Assembly: GCA_002395065.1 (NCBI GenBank)
Contig: DGVS01000001.1
Coordinates: 62,001-126,000 of the forward strand
Source: Caryophanales bacterium UBA4278
Lineage (GTDB): Bacteria > Bacillota_I > Bacilli_A > RFN20 > CAG-826
Direction of reading: 5' to 3'
Length of the DNA stretch: 64,000 nucleotides
Shown: positions 36,876 through 45,317 of the stretch, in pieces
Numbering within the stretch: the stretch's first letter is position 1
Layout: every line of letters starts with the position of its first letter
The notes under the pieces: generated by a model
Databases searched by the model: none
What the model saw: only the letters and a program-made list of their open reading frames with translations
Told to the model about the DNA's origin: nothing
Position numbers and translations under genes: made by a program

Positions 36876-37676
36876 ATGATCGTATTAAGAGCAATAGGAG
36901 CGTTCTTCGCCAGAATTTGGCGTTGGATTAGAGAAACCGCATGGGTCCAACCATTATTAATTGTTGGCCTCATTTTCGGTATTATGTTCTCCATCAAACC
37001 AATCTACAATGCGATCAAAGATGCTAGAGCGAAAGCTGACTCCGCGGAGACATACTATCGTCAGTTCCAAGTTTCACTTGCTGGTGGCGAAGATAGCGCT
37101 GCTTCAAAACTCACTACCCAAATCATGGATTCTATCCATAGCCAAGAAAACAAGATTGATAAATCTTACGGTTTAGGTGATAAGTTCTTCCTCATGTTTG
37201 TTGCTGAAACATGTGATGAATGCAATCGCGCAAAGGGTGGCTTCGAATATTTCGAAGACAACTTCAAAACACTCTATGCAAATGACATGGGAGATTTCCA
37301 CTTAGTCACCATCTTCACTGATGAAGTGATGACCGATGGCTCTGATAGTGATAAAACAGCATATATCCAATACATGGAACAACACACCGACTTCTTTGAA
37401 GAAGTTGGCGCACAAGCCTACGATAGTCCATACTATCTCAACAAGGGTATCACTGATGATCAAATCTATGGCATCATCAACTGTGACCCAGAAGATATCC
37501 GTACACCAACAACAATCTTGATCGACTTCAGTGAGAAGCACGACTCAGCTCTAAAAGGTGTTACCGATGTCTTCATCAGTGTTGAGGAAGTTGGCACCAG
37601 CGGCAACTCTGACGCGAACAAAGCTGAATTTATCTACGATGCCTGGACACACCAAGGCAAATTCGAAAGAAATTAA
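36876..37676 (+). CDS. Membrane-anchored thioredoxin-like protein
   Basis: The 266-residue protein has one N-terminal membrane helix (about residues 24-45) followed by a coiled-coil-like stretch and a domain starting FFLMFVAETCDECNRAKGGFEYFEDNF. The CDEC tetrapeptide after a buried strand and the later TPTTILID (cis-Pro-like) match a thioredoxin fold. The topology puts the domain outside the membrane if the basic N-terminus stays in. The codon choice (ATC, TTC, GGC) is closer to strongly expressed genes than that of its neighbours, and the promoter and ribosome binding site are near consensus. Redox role is inferred. Confidence 0.7.
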   Translation: MIVLRAIGAFFARIWRWIRETAWVQPLLIVGLIFGIMFSIKPIYNAIKDARAKADSAETYYRQFQVSLAGGEDSAASKLTTQIMDSIHSQENKIDKSYGLGDKFFLMFVAETCDECNRAKGGFEYFEDNFKTLYANDMGDFHLVTIFTDEVMTDGSDSDKTAYIQYMEQHTDFFEEVGAQAYDSPYYLNKGITDDQIYGIINCDPEDIRTPTTILIDFSEKHDSALKGVTDVFISVEEVGTSGNSDANKAEFIYDAWTHQGKFERN

Positions 37677-37692
37677 TTATTATATAATTAAT

Positions 37693-37723
37693 AAAAAGTA
37701 AGTCGCGATGACTTACTTTTTTT
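37693..37723. terminator. Bidirectional terminator
   Basis: AAGTAAGTC-GCGAT-GACTTACTT is a perfect 9-bp stem flanked by an A-run and a T-run. It ends both the plus-strand thioredoxin-like gene and the minus-strand coaD operon; the coaD stop codon lies in its arm. Confidence 0.88.
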
Positions 37724-38189
37724 GTTTATACATTTCCACGACTGATTTCGGAACCAGCGAAGTAATATCAACTCCACTACTATATAAAGAATCAATATAA
37801 CTAGAAGAAATAAAGTTATGACCGATAGTCGACATGAAGTAGACCGTATCAATGTCGTGATCAATATATTCGTTAGCGGCGTTTAAGGTGAATTCATATT
37901 CAAAATCACTAACAGCTCTTAATCCACGGATGAGGAATTTTGCCCCATGATCTTTTGCATATTTCACGGTTAATCCTTTCGTGGAATCCACTTTTACATT
38001 TTCAATACCTTTAAGAGCACCTTCAATCATCTCTAAGCGTTCTTTAACTGTGAATCGAGAGTGCTTCTCATCATTTTCAGCAACAAGAACAATGATTTCA
38101 TCGAAGGCCTTTGATGCTCTTTTTAAGATATCAAGATGACCATTAGTAATTGGATCAAATGAACCTGGATAAATCGCAATTCTTTTCAT
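37713..38189 (-). CDS. coaD: Phosphopantetheine adenylyltransferase
   Basis: CoaD makes dephospho-CoA from 4'-phosphopantetheine and ATP. The 158-residue protein has YPGSFDPITNGHLDIL (T/HxGH-type nucleotidyltransferase motif), LIRGLRAVSDFEYE and the ISSSYI signature (HNFISSSYI). It follows rsmD by 2 bases, the usual pairing in Bacillota. Its product feeds the CoA pool that also supplies the phosphopantetheine arm needed by the NRPS at 50907. Confidence 0.97.
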   Translation of the reverse strand: MKRIAIYPGSFDPITNGHLDILKRASKAFDEIIVLVAENDEKHSRFTVKERLEMIEGALKGIENVKVDSTKGLTVKYAKDHGAKFLIRGLRAVSDFEYEFTLNAANEYIDHDIDTVYFMSTIGHNFISSSYIDSLYSSGVDITSLVPKSVVEMYKQKK

Positions 38190-38191
38190 AT

Positions 38192-38722
38192 TTATTTCCT
38201 CAAAATATAAACGTGAGCAAGACCATAGACATAGTGTCGAACGTCTTGGTATGTTTCATTAAAAGAGATTTCGCGTTCACTTTCAACAATTATCGCTCCA
38301 TCTTTGTTTATTAAACCCCGTTTTTCAATGACTGAAAGAACAGATGCAATAACATCTAATTTGTATGGTGGATCCATAAAAATAAGATCAAATTTTTGCT
38401 CTGTTTCATTAATAAATGAAAGAGCATCTTTAAAAACGAACTCAAAGTTTTCTTCGTGAAGTGTTTCAGCATTAGTCAAAACAGCATCTTTACTAAATTT
38501 GGTATGATCAACAAATATTACAAAGGATGCTCCGCGAGAAATTGCTTCAAATCCATAGGAACCAGAACCACAAAAGAGATCTAACACACTTTTTCCTACA
38601 AGGTGATTTCCAAGAGCATTAAAAACACCAGCACGGACTTTATCCATAGTTGGTTTGGTAAGCATAGTTTCCGGAGTCACTATCTTCCTCGAACGATGTT
38701 TTCCACCTGTGATGCGGATCAT
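38192..38722 (-). CDS. rsmD: 16S rRNA (guanine-966 N2)-methyltransferase
   Basis: The 176-residue SAM-dependent methyltransferase has the N-terminal IRITGGKHRSRKI, the SAM loop VLDLFCGSGSYGFEAISRGA and the catalytic IFMDPPYKLD (DPPY). It overlaps the ylbF-like gene by 4 bases and precedes coaD. Confidence 0.96.
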   Translation of the reverse strand: MIRITGGKHRSRKIVTPETMLTKPTMDKVRAGVFNALGNHLVGKSVLDLFCGSGSYGFEAISRGASFVIFVDHTKFSKDAVLTNAETLHEENFEFVFKDALSFINETEQKFDLIFMDPPYKLDVIASVLSVIEKRGLINKDGAIIVESEREISFNETYQDVRHYVYGLAHVYILRK

Positions 38723-39075
38723 TGTTTCACCTCTTTTGTTTCAAATTCATCAAACAGTTTTTCATTAACTTTGCGGTCCATTTCCCGAACTTTTTGTAAT
38801 GCTAAATAATACTCTTTAACGAGAGGGTGATTATCAAGGTTTAATTTACATTTAGCCAAATTTTGCTGGGCTTTTTTGAGTTCTTCACTATTTTTTCCAT
38901 AGTGATTTAAAGCATCTTCATAAGCAACAATTGCCATTTCTTTTTTATAAACAAGTTTCATTATTTCTTCATCTTGATTAAGTTTTTCATCAAGTTCATG
39001 AAGTCTAATAAAACGAGGATCATTTTTCATCTGATCACGTAACTTACAAAGTTCTTCATAAAGGGTGTTATTCAT
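38719..39075 (-). CDS. ylbF: YlbF/YmcA family protein
   Basis: This 118-residue helical protein matches the YlbF/YmcA (DUF964) family by length, by its all-helical charged pattern (about residues 5-110) and by its position before rsmD-coaD, which is where ylbF lies in Bacillus. In Bacillus YlbF forms a complex with YmcA and YaaT that binds RNase Y and controls mRNA processing. RNase J lies close by at 39788. The ATG at 39075 is preferred because a TATGAT -10 ends 7 bases upstream; an in-frame ATG four codons earlier overlaps that -10. Confidence 0.75.
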   Translation of the reverse strand: MNNTLYEELCKLRDQMKNDPRFIRLHELDEKLNQDEEIMKLVYKKEMAIVAYEDALNHYGKNSEELKKAQQNLAKCKLNLDNHPLVKEYYLALQKVREMDRKVNEKLFDEFETKEVKQ

Positions 39076-39082
39076 GTTTTTA

Positions 39083-39115
39083 ATCATACCATTTTTGTAT
39101 CAATAGTGATACAAT
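39083..39115. promoter_or_regulatory. Divergent leaderless promoters of ylbF and def with inverted repeat
   Basis: On the plus strand TACAAT (39110-39115) ends 6 bases before the def ATG at 39122. On the minus strand TATGAT (39083-39088) ends 7 bases before the ylbF ATG at 39075. Between them lies a perfect 8-bp inverted repeat, TTGTATCA (39095-39102) and TGATACAA (39107-39114), which covers the def -10. No good -35 is seen for either. Confidence 0.55.
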
Positions 39116-39121
39116 AATCGC

Positions 39122-39682
39122 ATGCCGAAAGTATTTAAAATCGTTAAAGACAAAATCCCTTCTTTAAGAAAGAAATGCGCAGTTGTTGAAAATCCAAATG
39201 ACCCAGCAATTCTTCAACTAATTGATGAAATGCATGATTATTTAGTTCTTTCGCAAAACCAAGAATACGCCGAAAAACACCACATTCGTGAAGGTGTTGG
39301 TTTAGCCGCACCACAAATTGGCCAAAACGTACGTATGCTTGTTGTTTATTATAAGGATTATGTTGATAACAAAGAGGTTGAAATTGACCACCGCTTAATT
39401 AATCCAAAGATTGTTTCTGAATCCGTGAAGAAAGTCGCTCTTTCTGGAGGAGAAGGTTGTTTATCAGTTGATGACGCTCATCCAGGATATGTCTATCGTC
39501 CTTACAAAATTATCGTTAAAGCTTTCGATGCGAAGCAAAAGAAAGAAGTTTTCATTACCGCTCGAGGTTATGAATCAATTGTTCTTCAACATGAGTTAGA
39601 TCACTTAGATGGTGTTCTTTTCTATGATCACATCAACAAAAAAGACCCATTTGAGAGAATTGAAAACTCTGAAATCATCTAA
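39122..39682 (+). CDS. def: Peptide deformylase
   Basis: The 186-residue metallo-hydrolase removes the N-formyl group from new proteins. It has the three family motifs: GVGLAAPQIG, EGCLSV and HELDHLDGVLFYDH (metal-binding HExxH). The insertion between them fits type II enzymes of Gram-positive bacteria. The mRNA should begin at or one base from the ATG, given the -10 six bases upstream. Confidence 0.96.
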   Translation: MPKVFKIVKDKIPSLRKKCAVVENPNDPAILQLIDEMHDYLVLSQNQEYAEKHHIREGVGLAAPQIGQNVRMLVVYYKDYVDNKEVEIDHRLINPKIVSESVKKVALSGGEGCLSVDDAHPGYVYRPYKIIVKAFDAKQKKEVFITARGYESIVLQHELDHLDGVLFYDHINKKDPFERIENSEII

Positions 39683-39787
39683 TTCTTGTATCTTTAATAC
39701 AATTCAATTATTATAAATTTAACATAAATCCAACGAAGATAATTCGTCTATCAACTTGAAACCATTTTATTTGAAAGGAGGTTTGAA

Positions 39788-41452
39788 ATGGATACAACTC
39801 AAGGCCCAGTTTCTATTTATGCACTAGGTGGACTTTGTGAAGTTGGCAAAAATACTTATTGTATTGAGTCTGATGATTCGTTAATCATCATTGACGCCGG
39901 CGTCATGTTTCCAGATGAAAACCACCCAGGAGTTTCTTTTGTTATTCCTGATTACCAAAAAATTCGTTCCGCTCGTCAAAAATTAAAAGCACTAATCATT
40001 ACTCATGGACACGAAGACCACATCGGAGCAATTCCATTCCTTGTTCAAAACGTTCATGTCCCTGTAATTTATGCTCCAAAACTTGCCGCGGCACTAATTA
40101 AACACAAACTACAAGACCACCGTATTCGCGAAGAAATCAACATCGTAGAATACGATGAAAACACTGTTTTAAATATTGGAGATTTTAAAGTCTCCTTCTT
40201 CTACGTGACCCACTCCATTCCTGATGCCTATGGAGTTGTTGTTGATACTCCACATGGACGTATTGTTCATACTGGAGACTTTAAAATTGACCTCTCTCCA
40301 GTAGGTAAGCAATTTGAACTAGACAAATTAAGTCGCATTGGTTCGGAAGGAGTCGATCTTTTATTAAGTGACTCTACTAATGCCGAGATTGAAGGTTATA
40401 CACCAAGTGAGTCGAATGTTTTACATTCCATTAATGAAATTTTTAGAGTAGCAAATGGCCGAGTAATTGTCTCGACGTTCTCCTCGAATATTTCCCGTAT
40501 TCAGCAAATTTGCCAAGTTGCTGTTGAACATGGTCGAAAGATTTTAATTCTTGGACGTTCAATGGAGTTTGCTGTGCAAGTTGCACGTGACTATGGTTAC
40601 ATCAAAGTCAAAGATTCATCCTTTATTACTCCAGAACAATTATCCGAACTAAAGAAGAGTGAAATTTGCATTCTTTGTACTGGTTCACAAGGTGAAGATA
40701 TGGCAGCTTTGTCGAGAATTGCTAATGGAACCCACAAAGATGTGAGTCTTTATCCAGGTGATACAGTCGTCTTCTCTTCAAGTGCCATTCCAGGTAATGG
40801 TGTCTTTATCGATTCGGTAGTCAATATGCTTGTTCGTAAAGGAGCCAACGTCCTTAAGAACTCTGTTCTTTACGCCGTCCACTCCTCAGGGCACCCATCC
40901 AAACAAGAATTACGTTTGATGCTTCGATTAACAAAACCAAAATACTTTATGCCAATCCATGGTGACTATCGTATGCTCAAGATTCACGCTAATCTTGCGA
41001 CAACTGTTGGCGTTGCTAAAGAGAACACATTTGTCTTAGAAAATGGTGATTCCTTGCTCCTTTCCAAACATAAAATTACGAAAGGGCCACATTATCCAGC
41101 AGAACCGATTTATATTGATGGCCGAGATATTGGCGGACTTAATGAAGCAGTCATTAAAGATCGTGAAATCTTGCAAGAAGACGGACTTGTCGCTGTTATT
41201 GTTACGATTGATTCTGGTGCGTCTAAACTAGTTGGAACCCCAGAAGTTGTTACACGTGGATTTGTTTCTGGGACTCCAGAAATTGAGAAGAATATTGTTG
41301 AGATTGTTACATCAAGTCTTCAAAAGAAATTATCAGAAAAAGTGACCTTTGCAGATATTAAAAACGAAATTCGTCAAAGTGTTGCTAACTATGTTTACTT
41401 TAAAAGTGAAAGGAAGCCACTGGTTATTCCAGTAGTGATGGACATGAAATAA
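39788..41452 (+). CDS. rnj: Ribonuclease J
   Basis: RNase J is a beta-CASP metallo-beta-lactamase exo- and endoribonuclease for mRNA decay and 5' end processing. The 554-residue protein has the HxHxDH motif in ITHGHEDHIGAIPFL, the later THSIPDAYG and HTGDFKID, the beta-CASP segment STFSSNISRIQQI and the SSGHPSKQELRLML motif, plus a C-terminal domain. A strong AAAGGAGG ribosome binding site lies 8 bases upstream of the ATG. The stop overlaps the maf start (TAATG). Whether it is RNase J1 or J2 cannot be told from the window. Confidence 0.96.
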   Translation: MDTTQGPVSIYALGGLCEVGKNTYCIESDDSLIIIDAGVMFPDENHPGVSFVIPDYQKIRSARQKLKALIITHGHEDHIGAIPFLVQNVHVPVIYAPKLAAALIKHKLQDHRIREEINIVEYDENTVLNIGDFKVSFFYVTHSIPDAYGVVVDTPHGRIVHTGDFKIDLSPVGKQFELDKLSRIGSEGVDLLLSDSTNAEIEGYTPSESNVLHSINEIFRVANGRVIVSTFSSNISRIQQICQVAVEHGRKILILGRSMEFAVQVARDYGYIKVKDSSFITPEQLSELKKSEICILCTGSQGEDMAALSRIANGTHKDVSLYPGDTVVFSSSAIPGNGVFIDSVVNMLVRKGANVLKNSVLYAVHSSGHPSKQELRLMLRLTKPKYFMPIHGDYRMLKIHANLATTVGVAKENTFVLENGDSLLLSKHKITKGPHYPAEPIYIDGRDIGGLNEAVIKDREILQEDGLVAVIVTIDSGASKLVGTPEVVTRGFVSGTPEIEKNIVEIVTSSLQKKLSEKVTFADIKNEIRQSVANYVYFKSERKPLVIPVVMDMK

Positions 41453-42000
41453 TGCTTATTTTAGCTAGTGAATCTCCTCGTCGAAGAGAATTAATTAAAA
41501 AGATTATTAAGGAATTCACCGTAATTCCGGCAAATATTGATGAAGGATCGCTTCATATTCCCGCACACGACCTTCCTGGAGAACTAAGTAAACTAAAAGC
41601 ATATGATGTTTACTCTAAGTATCCAAACGATGAAGTTTTAGCCTGTGATACTGTTGTTATTCTTCATGGAGAACTGATGGGTAAACCAAAAAGCAAGGAA
41701 GATGCCAAACGAATGCTTCGTGAATTAAGCGGAGAAAAACATGTTGTTATTTCTGGCTACACCTATATCTCAAAAGAAAAAGAAGTGACGCGTACAGTGC
41801 GTACATACGTCTACTTCAATAAACTTAGTGATGAATTAATTGATAAATATATCGCTAGCGGATCCCCGATGGATAAGGCTGGTGCCTATGGCATTCAAGA
41901 CCAAGAATTTGATCTTGTCAGTCACATTGAAGGAAGTTTTGATAACGTGATTGGTCTTCCTGTTGAAGACATTAAAGCGCACGTCTTTAATAATAATTAG
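41452..42000 (+). CDS. maf: Maf family nucleotide pyrophosphatase
   Basis: The 182-residue protein begins MLILASESPRRRELIKKI, the Maf signature, with later EVLACDTVVILHGELMGKPKSKEDAKRML and MDKAGAYGIQDQ. Maf proteins hydrolyse modified nucleotides such as dTTP, UTP, m5UTP and pseudo-UTP. It is coupled to the RNase J gene and its end overlaps the end of the convergent EIIB-like gene by 3 bases. Confidence 0.94.
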   Translation: MLILASESPRRRELIKKIIKEFTVIPANIDEGSLHIPAHDLPGELSKLKAYDVYSKYPNDEVLACDTVVILHGELMGKPKSKEDAKRMLRELSGEKHVVISGYTYISKEKEVTRTVRTYVYFNKLSDELIDKYIASGSPMDKAGAYGIQDQEFDLVSHIEGSFDNVIGLPVEDIKAHVFNNN

Positions 42001-42404
42001 AATAAGCTTTTATAAAAGCTTGAAGCATCACCCTTTACAACAAGGGTGATTTTATTTGTCATTTTAACAATGGAAGATACTCCCATTTCTTTTAAAGCTT
42101 TGTCATCAACAAGGTCATAATTGTTTAAAACAAGAATGACTCTTGAACCATTCAAAGAATGGTCAAGAATATTTTCAGCTCCACCAAGAGCTTTTAAAGC
42201 TTCTTCGTTTTGGATAACTTTTCTTTCCGGAGCTTTAATGATTGGTCCTTGTTTTTTACCTTTAAAATATGTGTATAAGAACAGGCCTAAGACAGTTAGA
42301 AAAACTACTCCAGCTAAACCAATGGCAATATAAAGTCCATAGCTTCCAAGCCATTCATTAAATGAATTTTTTGATGCGTCACCGTAAATTATTAAGTTTT
42401 CCAT
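41997..42404 (-). CDS. Membrane-anchored PTS EIIB-like domain lacking the phosphorylation Cys
   Basis: The 135-residue protein has a short N-terminus, one membrane helix (about residues 22-46) and a C-terminal domain (68-135) that matches glucose-type PTS EIIB: EALKALGGAENI, then SRVILVLNNYDLVDDKALKEMGVSSIVKMTNKITLVVKGDA. The phosphorylatable Cys of EIIB (D-A-C-A-T-R-L-R) is replaced by S-L-N-G-S-R-V-I. No EIIA or EIIC is nearby. I infer a non-phosphorylatable sensor or regulator. Similar small proteins occur in Mollicutes as orphan EIIB-like genes. The near-perfect palindrome AAGCTTTTATAAAAGCTT (42004-42021) at its 3' end may also act as a terminator. Confidence 0.75.
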   Translation of the reverse strand: MENLIIYGDASKNSFNEWLGSYGLYIAIGLAGVVFLTVLGLFLYTYFKGKKQGPIIKAPERKVIQNEEALKALGGAENILDHSLNGSRVILVLNNYDLVDDKALKEMGVSSIVKMTNKITLVVKGDASSFYKSLF

Positions 42405-42434
42405 GTGAATAATGTTATCATATTTAAGATAAAA

Positions 42435-43007
42435 ATGAGTAAGAACATTGAAATTGAAGCTAAAGGAAAATTAACAAAAGAAGAATACGAGAAAATCATC
42501 GCTTCTTTTTCTCATCCTCGTTTTCAATATCAAACAAATTTTTATATCGATTCTCCTTCATTCGAATTAAGTAAAGAATCTCTGGGATTACGCATAAGAA
42601 AAGAGAAGGATTTACTCGAGCTTACAATGAAGGTTCCAAGTGATGAAGGACGATTAGAAATTAACCAAAAACTAAGCCCAAAAGAATTCGAAAATTTCCT
42701 CTTCAATAACGAGTTTCCAAGTGGCGAAATAAATCGGTATTTGCATATAAATTATCCAAAAATTGCTGGTGATTTTTCAATTTTTGGCACTCTCCATAAC
42801 CAACGTTTAACACTTGAAATTGAAGATGGAGAAATCGCCATTGATCACTTCACTTATTTTGATCAGGAAGAGTACGAAATTGAGTGTGAATCTTCCTCAA
42901 TGAAAAATGCCGAAAAGTTGCTTAAAGAATATCTTGAAAAGTTCGGAATCAAATATCAAAAAAACACGTCCACTAAACTAGAACGTGTTATTAACTTGGT
43001 CAAATAA
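42435..43007 (+). CDS. CYTH domain protein (triphosphate tunnel enzyme)
   Basis: The 190-residue protein starts with the EIEAK motif (E-x-E-x-K, residues 5-9) of CYTH/TTM proteins, then FYIDSPSFELSKESLGLRIRKEKDLLELTMKVP with the alternating charged strands of the tunnel. Family activities include thiamine triphosphatase, inorganic tripolyphosphatase and adenylate cyclase; the closest Bacillota relatives (YjbK) are of unknown or triphosphatase activity. The first ATG upstream (42405) is rejected because the family starts at the ExExK. The coding sequence contains one copy of the dispersed hairpin word at 42756-42769. It converges with spx with no gap. Confidence 0.8.
   Translation: MSKNIEIEAKGKLTKEEYEKIIASFSHPRFQYQTNFYIDSPSFELSKESLGLRIRKEKDLLELTMKVPSDEGRLEINQKLSPKEFENFLFNNEFPSGEINRYLHINYPKIAGDFSIFGTLHNQRLTLEIEDGEIAIDHFTYFDQEEYEIECESSSMKNAEKLLKEYLEKFGIKYQKNTSTKLERVINLVK
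42749..42777 (+). repeat. Dispersed hairpin word inside the CYTH coding sequence
   Basis: AAATTATCCAA followed by AATTGCTGGTGATTTTT matches the terminator block at 35164-35191 with two changes over about 28 bases. Here it encodes residues NYPKIAGDF within the CYTH fold, between two predicted strands. Confidence 0.6.
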
Positions 43008-43421
43008 TTAATTTGACTTCTTTAAAGTTTCACAAACATCATCGGAACAGTTGATTTCGATGAATTTTTTAGCTCGAGGAATAAATGTTGTCATTTCATC
43101 TGCATCATAACCAACTTGAATATGACGGTCATCGACAACAATTGGTCGGCGTAAAACGGATGGGTTTTCTCTTACGAAAGCAATCATTTGGGAAATCGTC
43201 ATGTTGTCTAAATCAACATTCTGTTCCTTCATGATTTTGCTCTTCTTCGCAATAATGTCTTCGGTTCCGTTTTCGCTCTTTTCTAGAATTTCTTTTAGAT
43301 CAGCATCATTGATCTCCGACTTAAAAATGTTCTTTTCTTCAAAAGGAATGTGTTGTTCATTAAACCACTGCTTCACTTTTCGGCAAGAACTACAAGTTGG
43401 AGAAACATAGACCTTAATCAT
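43008..43421 (-). CDS. spx: Spx/ArsC-family regulator
   Basis: The 137-residue protein fits Spx: MIKVYVSPTCSSCRKVKQWF gives the redox-active C10-x-x-C13, and LRRPIVVDDRHIQVGYDADEMTTFIP contains the RPI and GYxxxE segments of the family. Spx binds the alpha C-terminal domain of RNA polymerase and controls the disulfide-stress response. Its ATG is 7 bases after a TACAAT -10, with TTGACT 16 bases further upstream, so it is probably leaderless. It is divergent from trpS. Confidence 0.9.
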   Translation of the reverse strand: MIKVYVSPTCSSCRKVKQWFNEQHIPFEEKNIFKSEINDADLKEILEKSENGTEDIIAKKSKIMKEQNVDLDNMTISQMIAFVRENPSVLRRPIVVDDRHIQVGYDADEMTTFIPRAKKFIEINCSDDVCETLKKSN

Positions 43422-43428
43422 GCTATTT

Positions 43429-43456
43429 ATTGTATATTTTAATGCTTAAAAGTCAA
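43429..43456 (-). promoter_or_regulatory. Leaderless promoter of spx
   Basis: On the minus strand TTGACT (43451-43456), a 16-base spacer and TACAAT (43429-43434) are followed by 7 bases and the ATG at 43421. Confidence 0.72.
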
Positions 43457-43466
43457 TTATATAAAA

Positions 43467-43495
43467 TTGACAATACACATTAGTGTTAGTATAAT
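43467..43495 (+). promoter_or_regulatory. Consensus promoter of trpS
   Basis: TTGACA (43467-43472), a 17-base spacer and TATAAT (43490-43495) match the vegetative consensus perfectly. The leader is about 20 bases and holds GGAGGAG. No T-box or other leader structure fits in this space, so tryptophan-dependent antitermination is not supported. Confidence 0.85.
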
Positions 43496-43521
43496 CTACA
43501 CATTATTTGGAGGAGAAAACT

Positions 43522-44505
43522 ATGGATCGTATTCTCAGTGGTATTAAACCAACCGGCCAATTAACATTAGGCAATTATATTGGCGCAATTAAGAATTTTG
43601 CAAAGGTTCAACAAGAAGGGGAAGCTTATCTCTTTATTGCTGACCTCCACGCTTTAACATTGCCAATTGATCCAGAGTTTTTAAGAAATAATTCTCGTGA
43701 CTTAGCTGCATACTATTTAGCAGCTGGACTCGACCCAAAGAAAACAACCATCTTCCTCCAAAGTGACGTTCCAGCACATAGTGAATTAGCAATTATCCTT
43801 CAAAACTATCTCTACATGGGAGAGCTTTCCCGTATGACTCAGTTCAAAGATAAATCGGCAAAAATGAAAGATGAAGCCATAGGCTTAGGCTTATTTGCTT
43901 ATCCAGTTTTGATGGCTGCTGACATTGTTATTTATGATGCAAAACGCATTCCGGTTGGTGAAGATCAACTTCAACATATTGAATTAGCTCGTGACTTAGT
44001 CCACCGCTTTAACAATCGTTATGGTGAAACACTCGTCATGCCAAAGGGCGAGTTAGTAAAAGTCGGAAGCAGAATCATGTCATTATCTGATCCAACCAAA
44101 AAAATGTCTAAATCTGATCCAAAAGGCGACATTTATTTAAATGATTCGCTAGAAGTGATGAGAAAGAAAATCATGTCTGCCGTCACAGATATGGAAGCAC
44201 GTGTCCATTACGATGTTGAAAAACAACCAGGTATTTCTAACTTAATGACAATTATGTCCGCCTTAACTGGTAAGTCATTCGAACAAATCGAAAAAGAATT
44301 CAAAGGCAAAGGTTATGGTGAATTCAAACGTGCGGTTGCTGATGCTGTGTGTGCAGAAATGGAACCTTACAAAGCTAGATACGAAGAAATTGTTAAATCT
44401 GGCTTAGTCGATGATGTTTTAAAAGATGGCGCAAAACGCGCTTCTGTTGTTGCAGAAGCAACATTAAAGAGAGTTCAAAAAGCTGTTGGACTTTACAATA
44501 AATAA
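43522..44505 (+). CDS. trpS: Tryptophanyl-tRNA synthetase
   Basis: The 327-residue class I synthetase charges tRNA-Trp. It starts MDRILSGIKPTGQLTLGNYIGAI (signature TxGNxxGA, HIGH-like) and has KMSKSDP (KMSKS). GGAGGAG lies 6 bases before the ATG at 43522. An in-frame TTG at 43507 would add five residues but lies on that ribosome binding site, so it is not the start. Its stop overlaps the next ATG (TAATG). Confidence 0.97.
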   Translation: MDRILSGIKPTGQLTLGNYIGAIKNFAKVQQEGEAYLFIADLHALTLPIDPEFLRNNSRDLAAYYLAAGLDPKKTTIFLQSDVPAHSELAIILQNYLYMGELSRMTQFKDKSAKMKDEAIGLGLFAYPVLMAADIVIYDAKRIPVGEDQLQHIELARDLVHRFNNRYGETLVMPKGELVKVGSRIMSLSDPTKKMSKSDPKGDIYLNDSLEVMRKKIMSAVTDMEARVHYDVEKQPGISNLMTIMSALTGKSFEQIEKEFKGKGYGEFKRAVADAVCAEMEPYKARYEEIVKSGLVDDVLKDGAKRASVVAEATLKRVQKAVGLYNK

Positions 44506-45317
44506 TGGTCAAAACAAATCAACCATATTTAATTGCTTTTGATATGGATGGAACGCTACTTAACGAGCGTAAATCCATATCTTTTAAAACAAAACATTAT
44601 TTACGTAAGCTTGCTAAACAAGGACACAAGATAATTTTAGCTTCAGGCCGTCCATCAAGAGCTCTTTACAAATATTACTATCAATTAAAAATTGATACAC
44701 CAATGATATGTTATAATGGAGCCTACTATTTTTCTCCGTTTGATAAAAACTTTAAACCAGTCGCTTTTGAGTTCCCAAGAAAAACAATTATTGAGGTAAT
44801 TGAAGCAATCCGCCCACATGTTTATAACGTGATGTGTGAAACCGATGATGAAATTTGGGTCGACAAACCAGATTCTTATTTGGATAAGTTTTTCTGGTAT
44901 AAAAATATGACAATCCATTATGGTGAACTCAAGGAAACTTTAAACAAAGATCCAATGACTTGCATTGTTCAAACACCATTTGAATATCGCGAAACAAAAG
45001 AGATTGAAAAAGTTTTAGAAAAATATCCAGAAATCGCTGCGAGATTTTGGACTGGTTCACCTTATTTTGAACTCCACTACAAAACAACATCAAAAGCATC
45101 TGCTCTAAAAGCGATTGGTGAGTATTATGGCGTTCCAAAAGAAAGAACAATTGCCTTTGGCGATTCAACTAACGATATCGAAATGTTTGAATATGCGGCT
45201 ATCTCGGTTGCGATGAAAAATGCCAAGGGCGGAATCCATAAAAATGCCACCACAATTTCTATCAAAGATAATGACCATAATGGCATTTACCACACATTGA
45301 AAAATATTTTAAAATAA
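44505..45317 (+). CDS. Cof-type HAD hydrolase
   Basis: The 270-residue protein belongs to the Cof subfamily of HAD phosphatases: IAFDMDGTLLNERKS (motif I), ILASGRPSRAL (motif II), a C2 cap, K near residue 195-200 and IAFGDSTNDIEMFEYA (motif IV). Substrates in this family include sugar phosphates, FMN and PLP. It is coupled to trpS by a TAATG overlap. Confidence 0.92.
   Translation: MVKTNQPYLIAFDMDGTLLNERKSISFKTKHYLRKLAKQGHKIILASGRPSRALYKYYYQLKIDTPMICYNGAYYFSPFDKNFKPVAFEFPRKTIIEVIEAIRPHVYNVMCETDDEIWVDKPDSYLDKFFWYKNMTIHYGELKETLNKDPMTCIVQTPFEYRETKEIEKVLEKYPEIAARFWTGSPYFELHYKTTSKASALKAIGEYYGVPKERTIAFGDSTNDIEMFEYAAISVAMKNAKGGIHKNATTISIKDNDHNGIYHTLKNILK

Noticed and set aside
42004..42021. Palindrome AAGCTTTTATAAAAGCTT as a recombination or replication site
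   Set aside because: It encodes the last residues of the EIIB-like protein and lies between convergent genes, where a terminator-like function is enough to explain it.
43507..43521. TTG start for trpS five codons upstream
   Set aside because: It overlaps the GGAGGAG ribosome binding site of the ATG at 43522.
43422..43521. T-box riboswitch upstream of trpS
   Set aside because: The transcribed leader is only about 20 bases after a consensus promoter; no room for a T-box.
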